A stretch of 64,000 nt of DNA from Desulfovermiculus halophilus DSM 18834 (GCF_000620765.1 NZ_JIAK01000010.1:1-64000), one strand, 5' to 3'; numbered from the stretch's first letter, positions 33,984-45,523 are shown. Translations and numbers: made by a program. The notes: generated from the letters alone by a model not told the origin.

Positions 33984-34568
33984 ATGAAGGAAGAAATACG
34001 GAAAGTGGTGACAATTGTTGATGAGACATTCATAGAAGGCTGCAAGAAGGCTGCGAAGCCGGTACGCATTGCTGCGGCCATGGCGGTGATCAAGAATCCG
34101 TACGCCAGTCAGTACGTACAGGATCTGCAGCCGTTGATCGACACCTATTCCGCAAGGCTGGGCCGCATGCTGCCGGAACAGGCCATCAAGGCCTTGGGCA
34201 TAAGCGGCAAGGAAGTAGAGGCCTTTGGGAAAGGTGCATTGGTTGGCTTACGTGGCGAAATTGAACATGGTTCAGCAATCATACACACGTTGACCTTTGG
34301 AACCCCATTTCGTCATCTGTGCGACAACGCCCAAACCCTTTTGCCTTCAGCGGAAAAAAGAGCTGGAGCTGGGGCAAGTCTGGATTTGGCCATCAAGCAT
34401 AAGATGGACCCAAAAACTCGGTCCCATCATATGTCTTTTGAAGTGCGCATTCCTGATGCTCCAAACGATGATGAGATGGTTGTCGTGGCGGTGGTTACCG
34501 ACTCCGGACGGGCGCATCCCAGAATAGGGAGTTTGCACAATGAAAAAAAGCCAAATACTTCTCCATAA
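33984..34568 (+). CDS. DUF1185/AA_synth-family protein
   Basis: A 194-residue protein of the DUF1185 (amino acid synthesis, Pfam AA_synth) family. The opening RKVVTIVDETFIEGCKKAAKP, AAAMAVIKNPYAS, EIEHGSAIIHT and the C-terminal SDSGRAHPRIG-like region (here TDSGRAHPRIG) are typical. Biochemical role is unproven. It starts 9 bases after the interrupted dehydrogenase gene with GGAGG upstream. Family members often sit beside TRAP transporters and catabolic genes, as here. Confidence 0.88.
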   Translation: MKEEIRKVVTIVDETFIEGCKKAAKPVRIAAAMAVIKNPYASQYVQDLQPLIDTYSARLGRMLPEQAIKALGISGKEVEAFGKGALVGLRGEIEHGSAIIHTLTFGTPFRHLCDNAQTLLPSAEKRAGAGASLDLAIKHKMDPKTRSHHMSFEVRIPDAPNDDEMVVVAVVTDSGRAHPRIGSLHNEKKPNTSP

Positions 34569-34674
34569 TTTGGAAACCTTATCTTGTATAAAGGGGGTGG
34601 TTCATATGTGTGCATAAAGATTTTTTGAAAAAATTATGAATGTATTTATGTACCAAACAAAGGAGGGTATTTCC

Positions 34675-35667
34675 ATGTCCTTGTACAGAGTGCTTATTTT
34701 ATCAGCTCTCAGCTTTTTCCTCTCTCTTGGCCAGGCCTTGGCAGAGGATTATTCGGTGAATGTCATTCGTTTTTCTCATGTTGTATCTGAAAACACGCCC
34801 AAACATCAGGGCGCATTGAAGCTCAAGGAATATATTGAAGAAAAGTCCAATGGAGAAATTAAGGTCCAAGTGTATCCCAACTCTTCTTTGTATGGTGACA
34901 AGGATGAAGTGGAAAATTTGATTGCCAATAATGTGCAGTTTATTTGCCCTGATATGTCCAAGCTGACCCGTTATGATCCCCGGTACGATGTGCCGTCCAT
35001 GCCTTTTTTGTTCAGCAGCGATCAGGCTGTGCTGGACTTCTGGGATAAAGGCAAAGGCCAGGATCTGCTCAAGGGATTGGAAAGTGAAGGTATCATTGGG
35101 CTTAAGTGCTGGCCCAACGGTTTTAAGAACATCACCAACAACGAACGGCCGATCAAAAAGCCTGAAGACTTGGAGGGCCTGAAAATCAGGACGCAGAGCG
35201 GAGAGGTGCTGTCAGCCATCTATAAGACGCTTGATGCTTCGCCGTCCTCTATCGCCTTCGGCGAGCTGTTCACTGCCCTCCAACAGGGGGTTGTGGACGG
35301 TCAGTCCAATACGTTCAGCAATATCTATACCAAGAAGCTGGACGAAGTGCAGAAGTACATGTCGGTTACCAAGCACAATCGGGTCGACTATCTGTTGCTG
35401 ACCAACAAACGGTTCATGGACAGTCTGAACAAGAAAACCAAGAAGTTGGTCATGGATGCGGTGGAAGTGGCCACAAAGAAAGAACGGGAGCTGTCCATTT
35501 CGCTCAACGCAGAGGCCTATGAGAAGCTTAAGGAGCGGGAGCAAATGGAGATCTATGAGTTGACCGAAGAAGACCGCGAGGACTTCAGGGAGGCTCTGGC
35601 TCCTGTTTATGAAAAGTATGGATCGGCTATTGGCCAGGACGTCATTAAAGACGCTATGAGCTGGTAG
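34675..35667 (+). CDS. dctP: TRAP transporter solute-binding protein DctP
   Basis: A 330-residue periplasmic binding protein of TRAP systems. A signal peptide covers about residues 1-22 (LILSALSFFLSLGQALA/EDY). IRFSHVVSENTPKHQGA, SSLYGDKDEVENL, and the carboxylate-binding Arg region LKIRTQSGEVLSAIY are family features; FGELFTALQQGVVDGQ follows. The ATG at 34675 has AAGGAGGG upstream. Ligands of this family are mostly carboxylates, in line with the dicarboxylate genes around it. Confidence 0.93.
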   Translation: MSLYRVLILSALSFFLSLGQALAEDYSVNVIRFSHVVSENTPKHQGALKLKEYIEEKSNGEIKVQVYPNSSLYGDKDEVENLIANNVQFICPDMSKLTRYDPRYDVPSMPFLFSSDQAVLDFWDKGKGQDLLKGLESEGIIGLKCWPNGFKNITNNERPIKKPEDLEGLKIRTQSGEVLSAIYKTLDASPSSIAFGELFTALQQGVVDGQSNTFSNIYTKKLDEVQKYMSVTKHNRVDYLLLTNKRFMDSLNKKTKKLVMDAVEVATKKERELSISLNAEAYEKLKEREQMEIYELTEEDREDFREALAPVYEKYGSAIGQDVIKDAMSW

Positions 35668-35679
35668 GGGCCGTTCATG

Positions 35680-35720
35680 GGGCTATCCGTTCCGCCGGTT
35701 CCCGGCGGAACGGATAGCCC
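35680..35720 (+). promoter_or_regulatory. 17-bp perfect stem-loop after dctP
   Basis: GGGCTATCCGTTCCGCC pairs perfectly with GGCGGAACGGATAGCCC around a 7-base loop, without a T-tract. Located between the binding-protein and membrane-subunit genes, it probably stabilises the dctP message or partly ends transcription. Confidence 0.6.
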
Positions 35721-35850
35721 TGCCCCGAGCATGTATCGCTGAGTTCAATAGGAAAAGGGACAGTATTTTTTCCGCGCAGCCTGAAAGAAAGAAATCGTAG
35801 CCGTAGGAGGAACGGGATCTTATACAACAGCAGGCATAACGAGGGTGATT

Positions 35851-36342
35851 ATGGAACAGCAGACATTACTAGATAATATAATAACGTCAAAGCTGACAAA
35901 GGTTGAGGAGACAGTGATGGTTCCTCTCTTTGCAGTTGCGGTGTTGGTCGGCTTTGTCAATGTTGTGCTGAGGTATGTATTCCACGCCTCTATTTATGGC
36001 GCCGAAGAAATATTTACGTATTGTTTTGTATGGGCAGTATTTATAGGGTTTAGCACTGCTCTCAAAGAAGAAAGACACGTTGAAGTAACTATCGTGTACA
36101 ATTATCTTCCTAAGTGGATTCAAAGCATTTGTGATTTTATTAGCAGCCTCATTGGGTTATTATTTTGTATATTTTTTACCTATTACGGGTATCATATGGT
36201 TATAGATCAGCATAGGTTTGGCGGAGTGACCATGGATGCTCGCATACCGATGTGGATAACTGCATTAATATTGCCTATCGGAGGGTCCCTTTTAGGGATC
36301 AGCTTTATTTATCGTCTCTATAAGTGTAATATAAAAAAATAA
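35851..36342 (+). CDS. dctQ: TRAP transporter small permease DctQ
   Basis: A 163-residue membrane protein with four helices, the small subunit of TRAP carriers. It shows the typical VNVVLRYVF and AEEIFTYCFVWAVFIG segments. The ATG at 35851 has GAGGGTG upstream; a GTG two codons earlier is possible. AT-rich coding. The large subunit starts 12 bases after its stop. Confidence 0.88.
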   Translation: MEQQTLLDNIITSKLTKVEETVMVPLFAVAVLVGFVNVVLRYVFHASIYGAEEIFTYCFVWAVFIGFSTALKEERHVEVTIVYNYLPKWIQSICDFISSLIGLLFCIFFTYYGYHMVIDQHRFGGVTMDARIPMWITALILPIGGSLLGISFIYRLYKCNIKK

Positions 36343-36354
36343 GAGGCGTGCGTA

Positions 36355-37641
36355 ATGGAATTATTTTATGATCATCCTACTATTGTATTGGCTTGTACCT
36401 TTGTTTTTTGCTTGATCATCAGGGTTCCAATTGCCATCAGCCTTGGCGTTGCCAGTATTGCCGCCTTGCATTTCTCCTACTACAGCTTGAGCACAGTGCC
36501 CCATGATATGTTTTCGTCCCTGGACAATGTTGTGCTGATGGCCATTCCAGGTTTTGTCTACGCAGGGACAATTATGGGCAGGGGGGGCATATCCTATTAC
36601 CTGATCGAAGCAATGAAGGCCTGGGTGGGGCATACCCATGGCGGTCTTTCCGTTGTCACCATATTGTCATGCATGATATTTGCCGCTATATCCGGATCCA
36701 GTCCGGCTACAGCAGCGGCGATAGGTGCTATTATGATTCCGGGAATGGTCGATGCCGGATACGGCAAGAACTACGCCATGGGCCTGGTGGCTGCCTCCGG
36801 GACCTTGGGCATCTTGATCCCCCCTTCCATCCCCCTTATCCTGTACGGAGCAATTTCCGAAGAATCCGTAGCCAAGCTGTTCATGGCCTCCATGATACCT
36901 GGAATCATGATGGGGGGCATACTTATCATTTCAGCCATCATCTATGCCAAGAGAAAGGGACACGGTGGGCTTGAGAAACAAGGCTGGACTGAGCGGAAAC
37001 AGAAAACAATAAAGGCTGTATGGGGATTTCTGCTCCCGGTGATCATTCTGGGCGGTATTTATAGCGGCGTGGTCACCCCGACCGAAGCCTCCTTGGTGGC
37101 CGTTGTCTACGCACTCTTGGTATCCTTTTTCATTTATCGTGAAATGGACTTCAAGCTATTTATTGAAGTAACCCGGCAAGCAGTCAACATATCGGCAATG
37201 ATTTTCCTTATCATTGCCGGAGCTCTGATCTTTGCCAAATTTCTTACAATCCAGCAGATACCGCAGAATTTCTCGAACTGGATAGCCGAGGTCAGTCCCA
37301 ATAAATGGGTATTTTTGGTTGGGGCCAATCTCATGTTCATTATGATGGGCATGTTTATGGAAGCCGTGGCTATTTTGCTCATTACCTTGCCGATTCTTTT
37401 ACCGGCATTTCAAGTTTTTGGGGTGGATGTCATCCATTTTGCGGTCATTATGACTGTGAACATGGAGCTAGCCATGATTACTCCCCCAGTCGGCCTCAAT
37501 CTTTTTGTGGTCAGCGGGGTAGGCAATGAAGATGTGACGAAAGTATTCAAGGGGGTTGCTCCCTTCTTCCTCTTGTTAGTCCTAGGATTGGCTATTATCA
37601 TGGCCTTTCCACAGCTGTCACTATGGATCCTGGGAAGATAG
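36355..37641 (+). CDS. dctM: TRAP transporter large permease DctM
   Basis: A 428-residue, roughly twelve-helix transport subunit that couples import to a sodium gradient. VLMAIPGFVYAGTIMGRGGIS, ISGSSPATAAAIGAIMIPGM, ASGTLGILIPPSIPLILYG and MITPPVGLNLFVVSG are the conserved blocks, including the helix-hairpin prolines. With DctP and DctQ it makes a full TRAP system, presumably for the substrate of the pathway. Confidence 0.94.
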   Translation: MELFYDHPTIVLACTFVFCLIIRVPIAISLGVASIAALHFSYYSLSTVPHDMFSSLDNVVLMAIPGFVYAGTIMGRGGISYYLIEAMKAWVGHTHGGLSVVTILSCMIFAAISGSSPATAAAIGAIMIPGMVDAGYGKNYAMGLVAASGTLGILIPPSIPLILYGAISEESVAKLFMASMIPGIMMGGILIISAIIYAKRKGHGGLEKQGWTERKQKTIKAVWGFLLPVIILGGIYSGVVTPTEASLVAVVYALLVSFFIYREMDFKLFIEVTRQAVNISAMIFLIIAGALIFAKFLTIQQIPQNFSNWIAEVSPNKWVFLVGANLMFIMMGMFMEAVAILLITLPILLPAFQVFGVDVIHFAVIMTVNMELAMITPPVGLNLFVVSGVGNEDVTKVFKGVAPFFLLLVLGLAIIMAFPQLSLWILGR

Positions 37642-37887
37642 CCTGCCTCTGCCTTCTGGGGGGGCTGGTGATCCCGAATGTAAAGTTTGGAGAGCATAAA
37701 ACTTCAACGAAGCTTCGCTCTTTTACCATTATTCCCGGGCAGCCTGTTCTTGTGAAGGCGGGGAAAGTGTAAAGGTCATCCCGAACCCCGGATCCAAGTC
37801 CGAGGCAGGCTACGCGGGACCAGAATCCAGGCAATTCGACACAGAAGGGAGCGCCCAAAGACAACAGGGCTTTCTACTAGAAGGAGA

Positions 37888-39102
37888 TTGAAGATACAGC
37901 CCCAACACCTGTCACGACGCGGACTGATTATTATACTTGTGCTCGTTGCCTGTGTACAGGCTTTGGCAACTCTTACTGCGTTGTCCTTGGCTACATTAGC
38001 TCCCGTTGTTTCCAAAAGCCTTGGTCTGGAGACACGTTTTGTTGGGTACCAGGTAAGTCTTATTTATGTGAGTGGAGCGGCTATATCATTGGTATCTGGA
38101 GCCTTGGTCCGAAGATGGGGAGCAGTGGGGGTCAGTCAATGTGCTTTGCTTCTGTGCATTGTCGGGCTCTTGGGAATAGCCATTGGAAATGTATTCATTT
38201 TGGTGCTTGGTTCTCTGCTCATTGGAGCCGGTTACGGGATGACCAACCCTGCGGCATCTCATCTGCTCTTCCGCTTGACCTCTCCTGGGCACAGAAATCT
38301 GCTTTTTTCCCTTAAACAAACCTCGGTTCCTTTGGGTGGCATCGTGGCCGGACTTATGCTTCCGCCTCTTACTAAAATAGGCGGTTGGAAGTTTGCTCTT
38401 TTGGTTTGTGCGTGTCTCTCTGGCCTTATGGTTGCCCTGCTCAATATCCATCGAAAACAGCTTGATGCTGACAAAAACCCCAACCAGCCGTTACGAAAAA
38501 ATATACAATACGATCTCGCAATGCTTTGCCAGCATAAGGGATTGTTGCGGCTTTCGATTATGGCCTTTTGTTTTTCCGCAACACAGCTTTCCCTGATGTC
38601 TTTTGCTGTGTCCATGTTGGTTGAGGACCTGTCCAGAACGCTTGTTTTGGCTGGAACCATTGTGTCTTTAATGCAGGGCTTTGGGGCGGTTGGTCGGATT
38701 GCCTGGGGGGTTTTCGCCGACAAGGTCTCCAGCGGGTTGCCTGTCTTGATCCTTATTGGTTGCCTGTCCATTGCTGCCTGTCTGGTCATGACCCAGCTGA
38801 ATACGCAGTGGCCTTTGTGGGCTGTGATCATCGTCATGTGCGTTTTTGGCTTTTCAGCAATCGGATGGAATGGTGTTTTCTTGGCTGAAGTGGCCCGCAT
38901 GAGTCAGCCTGAACAAGTCAGTACTATGACTGGTATGGCCTTATTCTTTACTTTTTCCGGAGTCGTGATTGGTCCCAGTCTCTTTTCCTTGATATGCAAG
39001 TTTGTCGGGTCTTACCTCTTGACCTTTGGCGTCTTATCCATTTTTCCAGCTGTGGGCACTATTTTATTATTTGGCATGAGGAAAGAATATGAAAAAATCT
39101 GA
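37888..39102 (+). CDS. Major facilitator superfamily transporter
   Basis: A 404-residue MFS protein with twelve hydrophobic segments. The A-motif-like VSGALVRRWGAVG between helices 2 and 3 and the GIVAGLMLPPLTKIGGWKFA region are visible. Substrate unknown; an organic acid is likely from context. The start is uncertain: TTG at 37888 sits one base after AAGGAG, too close for normal use, so an ATA or another unusual start is possible. The preceding 246 bases (37642-37887) contain no recognisable gene. Confidence 0.82.
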   Translation: MKIQPQHLSRRGLIIILVLVACVQALATLTALSLATLAPVVSKSLGLETRFVGYQVSLIYVSGAAISLVSGALVRRWGAVGVSQCALLLCIVGLLGIAIGNVFILVLGSLLIGAGYGMTNPAASHLLFRLTSPGHRNLLFSLKQTSVPLGGIVAGLMLPPLTKIGGWKFALLVCACLSGLMVALLNIHRKQLDADKNPNQPLRKNIQYDLAMLCQHKGLLRLSIMAFCFSATQLSLMSFAVSMLVEDLSRTLVLAGTIVSLMQGFGAVGRIAWGVFADKVSSGLPVLILIGCLSIAACLVMTQLNTQWPLWAVIIVMCVFGFSAIGWNGVFLAEVARMSQPEQVSTMTGMALFFTFSGVVIGPSLFSLICKFVGSYLLTFGVLSIFPAVGTILLFGMRKEYEKI

Positions 39103-39146
39103 GGCCATATGCTTTACAAGCTCGGACCTTCTTTGGAGCAGGGTGT

Positions 39147-40592
39147 ATGATCCGCAATCCACATGCAAAGATTCCCGAAAAAATGCAGGTAACACAAGCT
39201 GCGGCCGAGTTTGTTGCATCTGTGCATTTTGATGATATTCCGGACCAAGCTGTCCGAAACGCGATACGTTGCATTATGGACGGTATGGGGCTCTTTGTTG
39301 CAGGATCAGAAGAAGCCTGTACGAAGATATTGATCGACGAGGCCCTTGGTCAAGGTGGGAGTCCTGAAGCGCTCCTGCTGGGATGTGCTGATGTAATGGT
39401 CCCTGCACCGGTTGCTGCCCGGGTCTTGGGAACGGCTGCCCATGCCCACGACTGGGATGACACCCAGGTGAGCAGAGATCCAGAGCATGTCTATGGACTG
39501 CTGACCCATCCGACCACACCTGTTCTGGCCAGCGCATTGGCAGGAAGCCAAATGCTGGGCAGAACAACGGGCCGTGAACTCCTGCTCGCTTTTCTTGCTG
39601 GATTTGAGGTGGAATGCAAGGTTTCGGAGTGGATGCTACCAGAACATTATACACGGGGGTTTCATTCCACAGGGACGGTCGGAACTCTGGGAGCCATGGC
39701 TGCAGGGGCCAAATTGATGGGGCTCACCAGCGGCCAGACAGCTCATGGCTTGGGCCTTGCCGCAAGTATGGCCGCAGGCATCCGGGCCAACTTCGGCACC
39801 ATGACCAAGCCGTTGCATGCCGGAAGGGCTGCAGAAAACGGATTGACTGCGGCCATACTTGCTTCCAAAGGCTTTACAGCAGACCAAGAGGCCTTGGATG
39901 GACCGTGGGGGTTTTTCGCTGTTCACGGGGGCGGTGTTCAGAAGGAAAAGATGGCCCAAGGATTTGGCCGGACATGGTCCATCATCGATCCGGGAGTCAG
40001 CATAAAACCATATCCCTGCGGTGTGCTCACTCATCCCTCCATGGATCTGATGCGAAACATGGTCGTGGAAAATGATATTCGGCCGGAGGAGATCGAGAGC
40101 ATTACCTTGCATGCTGGAAGCAATATATTAAATCCAATACGTTACCCAATAGCTGGCAATCACCTTCAGGCCAAGTTTTCCCTCCCTGCCGGACTGGCCA
40201 TGATGGTTCTGTGCCGCAAGGCGGGAAAGGATGAGTTCTGCGACTCGTTTGTTCAGTCTCGGGCGATGCAGGCCATGCAGCGCAGGATCAGGACAGAACA
40301 TGACCCGGAGATTGAGAGCTGTGGCTTCGAACGGATGCGGTCCAGAATCACTCTTCACTTGACGGGTGGACGGGAAATCAGCGGCCGGACAGATACGCCG
40401 TACCGGGGGGGGCCGGACAATCCCTTGACCGATGCCGAGCTTGAAGACAAGGTCCGCTCCTGTTGTCGGGGCATTCTGGATGATGTCCAGCAAGATCAGC
40501 TGATTAAGCGGGTTTGGAACTTACCGAGCCTGGAGGGCGTCAGAATCCTGACCCGGGATATACAGCCTGGGCTGCACAGGACACACGACTAG
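39147..40592 (+). CDS. MmgE/PrpD-family protein 3
   Basis: A 481-residue MmgE/PrpD protein, the third in the cluster. GTAAHAHDWDDTQVS, GFHSTGTVGTLGAMAAGAK and SIKPYPCGVLTHPSMD correspond to conserved family blocks. It differs clearly from the two upstream paralogues, suggesting a separate reaction or stereoisomer rather than a recent duplication. It is the last plus-strand gene of the cluster; the next gene is convergent. Confidence 0.88.
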   Translation: MIRNPHAKIPEKMQVTQAAAEFVASVHFDDIPDQAVRNAIRCIMDGMGLFVAGSEEACTKILIDEALGQGGSPEALLLGCADVMVPAPVAARVLGTAAHAHDWDDTQVSRDPEHVYGLLTHPTTPVLASALAGSQMLGRTTGRELLLAFLAGFEVECKVSEWMLPEHYTRGFHSTGTVGTLGAMAAGAKLMGLTSGQTAHGLGLAASMAAGIRANFGTMTKPLHAGRAAENGLTAAILASKGFTADQEALDGPWGFFAVHGGGVQKEKMAQGFGRTWSIIDPGVSIKPYPCGVLTHPSMDLMRNMVVENDIRPEEIESITLHAGSNILNPIRYPIAGNHLQAKFSLPAGLAMMVLCRKAGKDEFCDSFVQSRAMQAMQRRIRTEHDPEIESCGFERMRSRITLHLTGGREISGRTDTPYRGGPDNPLTDAELEDKVRSCCRGILDDVQQDQLIKRVWNLPSLEGVRILTRDIQPGLHRTHD

Positions 40593-40671
40593 CCGCAGCT
40601 TGCGGTTCTCAGGCACAGAGGCAGGAAGTTTATGCTCAAAAAGCACCTGCAGGCCTGTCCCGGAGCAGGGC

Positions 40672-41199
40672 CTAGCCGTTTTCCGCGGGAGGAACAACGA
40701 GAACAGGCACCTTGGATTGCCTGAGGACCTCCTTGATCGTGTGCCCGATTCGGGCGCTGTGGCCGAACCGGCTCGCCTTGCCGGCCATGATGATCACGTC
40801 GCAGGCATTTTCCCGGGCCTGATTGAGTATCTCAGAAACCACTTCTCCCTCCCGGATCAGAACCTGGGGAGGGGTGTGGTTGTACTCAATACCGCACTCA
40901 CGTCCCAGCTCCAAGCAGAACTCGTTCAATGTGTCCTGGATCAGCTTGTTGGTGGGCTTTTTCCCGATGAGTGCAGAACGGGCGGCATCTGCATGGCTCT
41001 GCTGAATCTCATTCCATTTTTCTTCTCCCAAGACCCCTTTCAAAAAGTTGTCCGTGTATTCAGCAGGCTTATCCATGACATGCAGGATATGAATCTTCGC
41101 ACGGTACCTCGTGGCTATGGACAGAGCGAGGTTGTAGGCCTGAGCGCAGTCCTCGGATAAGTTGGTGGCGAAAAGAATGGAGGTAAATTCTTGAATCAT
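40672..41199 (-). CDS. Universal stress protein (UspA family)
   Basis: A 175-residue single-domain Usp protein. It has the opening SILFATNLSEDCAQAYNLALSIA, then IHILHVMD, and an ATP-binding-loop-like AGKASRFGHSARIGHTIKEV near the C-terminus followed by VPVLVVPP. Longer than minimal Usp domains by an inserted helical region in the middle. AAAGGAAA precedes the ATG. Confidence 0.88.
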   Translation of the reverse strand: MIQEFTSILFATNLSEDCAQAYNLALSIATRYRAKIHILHVMDKPAEYTDNFLKGVLGEEKWNEIQQSHADAARSALIGKKPTNKLIQDTLNEFCLELGRECGIEYNHTPPQVLIREGEVVSEILNQARENACDVIIMAGKASRFGHSARIGHTIKEVLRQSKVPVLVVPPAENG

Positions 41200-41269
41200 G
41201 GAATGGACTTTCCTTTGCTTGCTGCGTGCATCCCGGTTTCTCCGCCCGGGGGGGATTCAGATCCGGCGA

Positions 41270-41623
41270 TCACTGGGGTTCGTGCCGCATTTCCTGTTCC
41301 AGCCAAGTGCGGAGCTCTGACGTGATCGGATGTACGCCCCGGATCCGGCCGACTTCCCTGTGCACGGCATCCTGCAGGGGGTGGGGGACCGTAAGGCTGA
41401 CAAGTTCTTCCACCTGTTCCGAATCCCGGCGGAGCAGAATTATGCGCGGCTGTTCATCCCAGGTATTCAAGACGAAATAATACGATTCGTCAAGCTTGGA
41501 TCGAACAGGGGCCCTCTCCCCTTTGCGCCAGTTGTTGCCCCACTCCAGATACATGGTGACCGCCTCTTCCGGTGTCATTTCCCAATCGATGGGCAGGAAT
41601 CGATATGTGCTCAGCTGGCCCAT
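41270..41623 (-). CDS. Small conserved protein, possibly DVU0772 family
   Basis: A 117-residue soluble protein starting MGQLSTYRFLPIDWEMTPEE with MYLEWGNNW. It resembles a small protein conserved in Desulfovibrio relatives (tentatively the DVU0772 family, function unknown; recognition from memory). AAGGAGG lies before the ATG at 41623; the frame continues upstream to 41773 but without a ribosome site. A 20-bp AT palindrome like a Fur box lies about 95 bases upstream, hinting at iron control. Confidence 0.75.
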   Translation of the reverse strand: MGQLSTYRFLPIDWEMTPEEAVTMYLEWGNNWRKGERAPVRSKLDESYYFVLNTWDEQPRIILLRRDSEQVEELVSLTVPHPLQDAVHREVGRIRGVHPITSELRTWLEQEMRHEPQ

Positions 41624-41716
41624 GAAAGCCTCCTTGGTGGTGATTGAATAAGTTTCGATGTGTTCAGGGCAATGCCGGGAAGGTCTGCACCGACCGGCTC
41701 GAACCTTGGCCTCTTT

Positions 41717-41736
41717 ATAATCATAATAATGATTAT
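41717..41736. promoter_or_regulatory. Fur-box-like palindrome
   Basis: ATAATCAT-AATA-ATGATTAT is a perfect inverted repeat that resembles arrays of the Fur hexamer (consensus GATAAT). It lies upstream of the gene starting at 41623 on minus. Confidence 0.45.
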
Positions 41737-41845
41737 TGATAATAAGGTCAAGACGCTGCACAGTGCTTGTCACGGGAATGCACAGTAAGCATCATAAGCC
41801 AATCCTTAGGGAACAGGGGACAGTGAGCAAGGCTGGGGCCGGATA

Positions 41846-42463
41846 TCAGCCCGGGAGGAGGTGGTCCACAAAGGCGAACCAGTGAGCTGGATTATCCCAG
41901 ATCACTGGGGTGATGGGCAAAAGGGGCAGAGGGTCAAAGAAAGAGACGCGTTTTCGTCTGGCCAGCTCCGGCCAGGACAGGTCATAATCTCCGGGGGTCT
42001 GGAAAAGGCCCAGGGAAAAGTGCAGGTGGCAGAGCATGCCTGGCGGACGGGTAAACCGCATGGTCCAGCCCAGGACAGACCCGGTCTTGACCGGCATGCC
42101 GGGTTCCAGCTCCGGATGAGGCCGGATATGGGCCAGAAGTGAGAACCATTCACGGTCCCGGCTGGAGTCCAGGCCGTGGCTGAGCAGGACGGTGCGGCCC
42201 AGAAAGTCGGGGAACACCGCCGCAATCCGCCCCCCGGCCGGTGCAAGGACTGGAATATCCGCGGGCAAGGGCTGCGGGACCCGGTCCGGCCTGTGAATCA
42301 GGCAGAGATCCAGGCCCTCGTGACTGGAGGCCCGAGTACCGTGGGGAGACCACCATTTGCGGTCAGTGTCGAAGAGCATGCCGGGATGGAAGACAAAAGC
42401 AGAATCCGATCCGGAAAGATCGCCCCCCAGGGGGACGCTCAGTGATGCGGGGAAAGCGGACAT
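41846..42463 (-). CDS. M23/LytM-like peptidase-domain protein
   Basis: A 205-residue protein with a divergent LytM-type core: SSHEGLDLCL (HxxxD motif), VLAPAGGRIAAVF, LLAHIRPHPELEPGMPVKTGSVLG and HLHFSLG (HxH). The metal ligands of M23 endopeptidases are therefore present. No signal peptide is obvious, so location is unclear. I start at 42463 with GAGGA upstream; the frame is open to 42550 through a CPRC-containing segment, so a longer form with a TTG start is possible. It follows gyrA downstream on minus. Confidence 0.72.
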   Translation of the reverse strand: MSAFPASLSVPLGGDLSGSDSAFVFHPGMLFDTDRKWWSPHGTRASSHEGLDLCLIHRPDRVPQPLPADIPVLAPAGGRIAAVFPDFLGRTVLLSHGLDSSRDREWFSLLAHIRPHPELEPGMPVKTGSVLGWTMRFTRPPGMLCHLHFSLGLFQTPGDYDLSWPELARRKRVSFFDPLPLLPITPVIWDNPAHWFAFVDHLLPG

Positions 42464-42595
42464 ATGTCCTCGAAGTCTGCCACTTTGGTGATGATGTGTG
42501 TATCTGAATACAGGGGTATGCTCTCTGCAACGCGGGCACGTGCAGTCCAATGCCCCGTTTCCGCACGTTCCCGCGTTTGCGCCCCGCTCCGCGGC

Positions 42596-45022
<2,427 letters not shown>

Positions 45023-45083
45023 GGTTGACCTCGGGTTATCAGGAATTACGTATCAGTTTTTTGTTGGGAGATATGACAACATG

Positions 45084-45365
45084 GGTTTTTCGGCGTAGCC
45101 TGTGGATTTTTGGAGTTTGCCATCTCTTCTGTGTGCCCACTTTCGGCCCGGTATTTTCTAACTCCCGCCAAAGGGGGATCCCTGCCCCCTCCAGGCACTC
45201 ACATGATGGACATTGCTTTCAGATGGACTGAGCATACCATGCATGTGAGTGCCTGGTTTCCCCCTTTTGGCGGGACCAAGAAAATGTGCGGGCCTGCCGC
45301 TCACGGCACACAGAAGAGACGGCAAACTCTTATGCAGGCAATTCCACTTTTTGTGTCGAGGAGCC
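45084..45365 (+). repeat. Dispersed palindromic repeat R1, copy 3 (uninterrupted), between gyrB and gyrA
   Basis: The best-preserved R1 copy. Arms TTGCCATCTCTTCTGTGTGCC and GGCACACAGAAGAGACGGCAA are near-exact inverted complements, as are CCCGCCAAAGGGGG and CCCCCTTTTGGCGGG, and CAGGCACTCACATG and CATGTGAGTGCCTGG. Centre near 45225. It lies in the gyrB-gyrA gap. Confidence 0.88.
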
Positions 45366-45376
45366 ACAATATGTTT

Positions 45377-45523
45377 GAGAGATTCTTCACTCGAAGACTC
45401 GTTCAGAATGACAAATCACTTCTCTAGCCTTCTCATGTCGGTTCCTGTAAAAATTCAGGATAAGCTCGGAGCGAGTCAGCGAGCGCAGGTCATCCTGAGT
45501 GCGTCTGGAAGCGAAGGATCTCT
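45377..45523. repeat. Inverted repeat with GATTCTTC...TCAGAATGAC ends
   Basis: AGAGATTCTTC and GTTCAGAATGAC on the left correspond inversely to GGTCATCCTGAG and GAAGGATCTCT on the right. This is a type of dispersed repeat common in many bacterial genomes. It lies beside R1, and the rest of the 45366-45559 stretch holds no gene. Confidence 0.65.

Noticed and set aside
45084-45365. R1 as an integron attC site or a simple terminator
   Set aside because: It is too long, has no attC core sites or integron integrase nearby, and lacks a T-tract; it occurs at unrelated gene borders.
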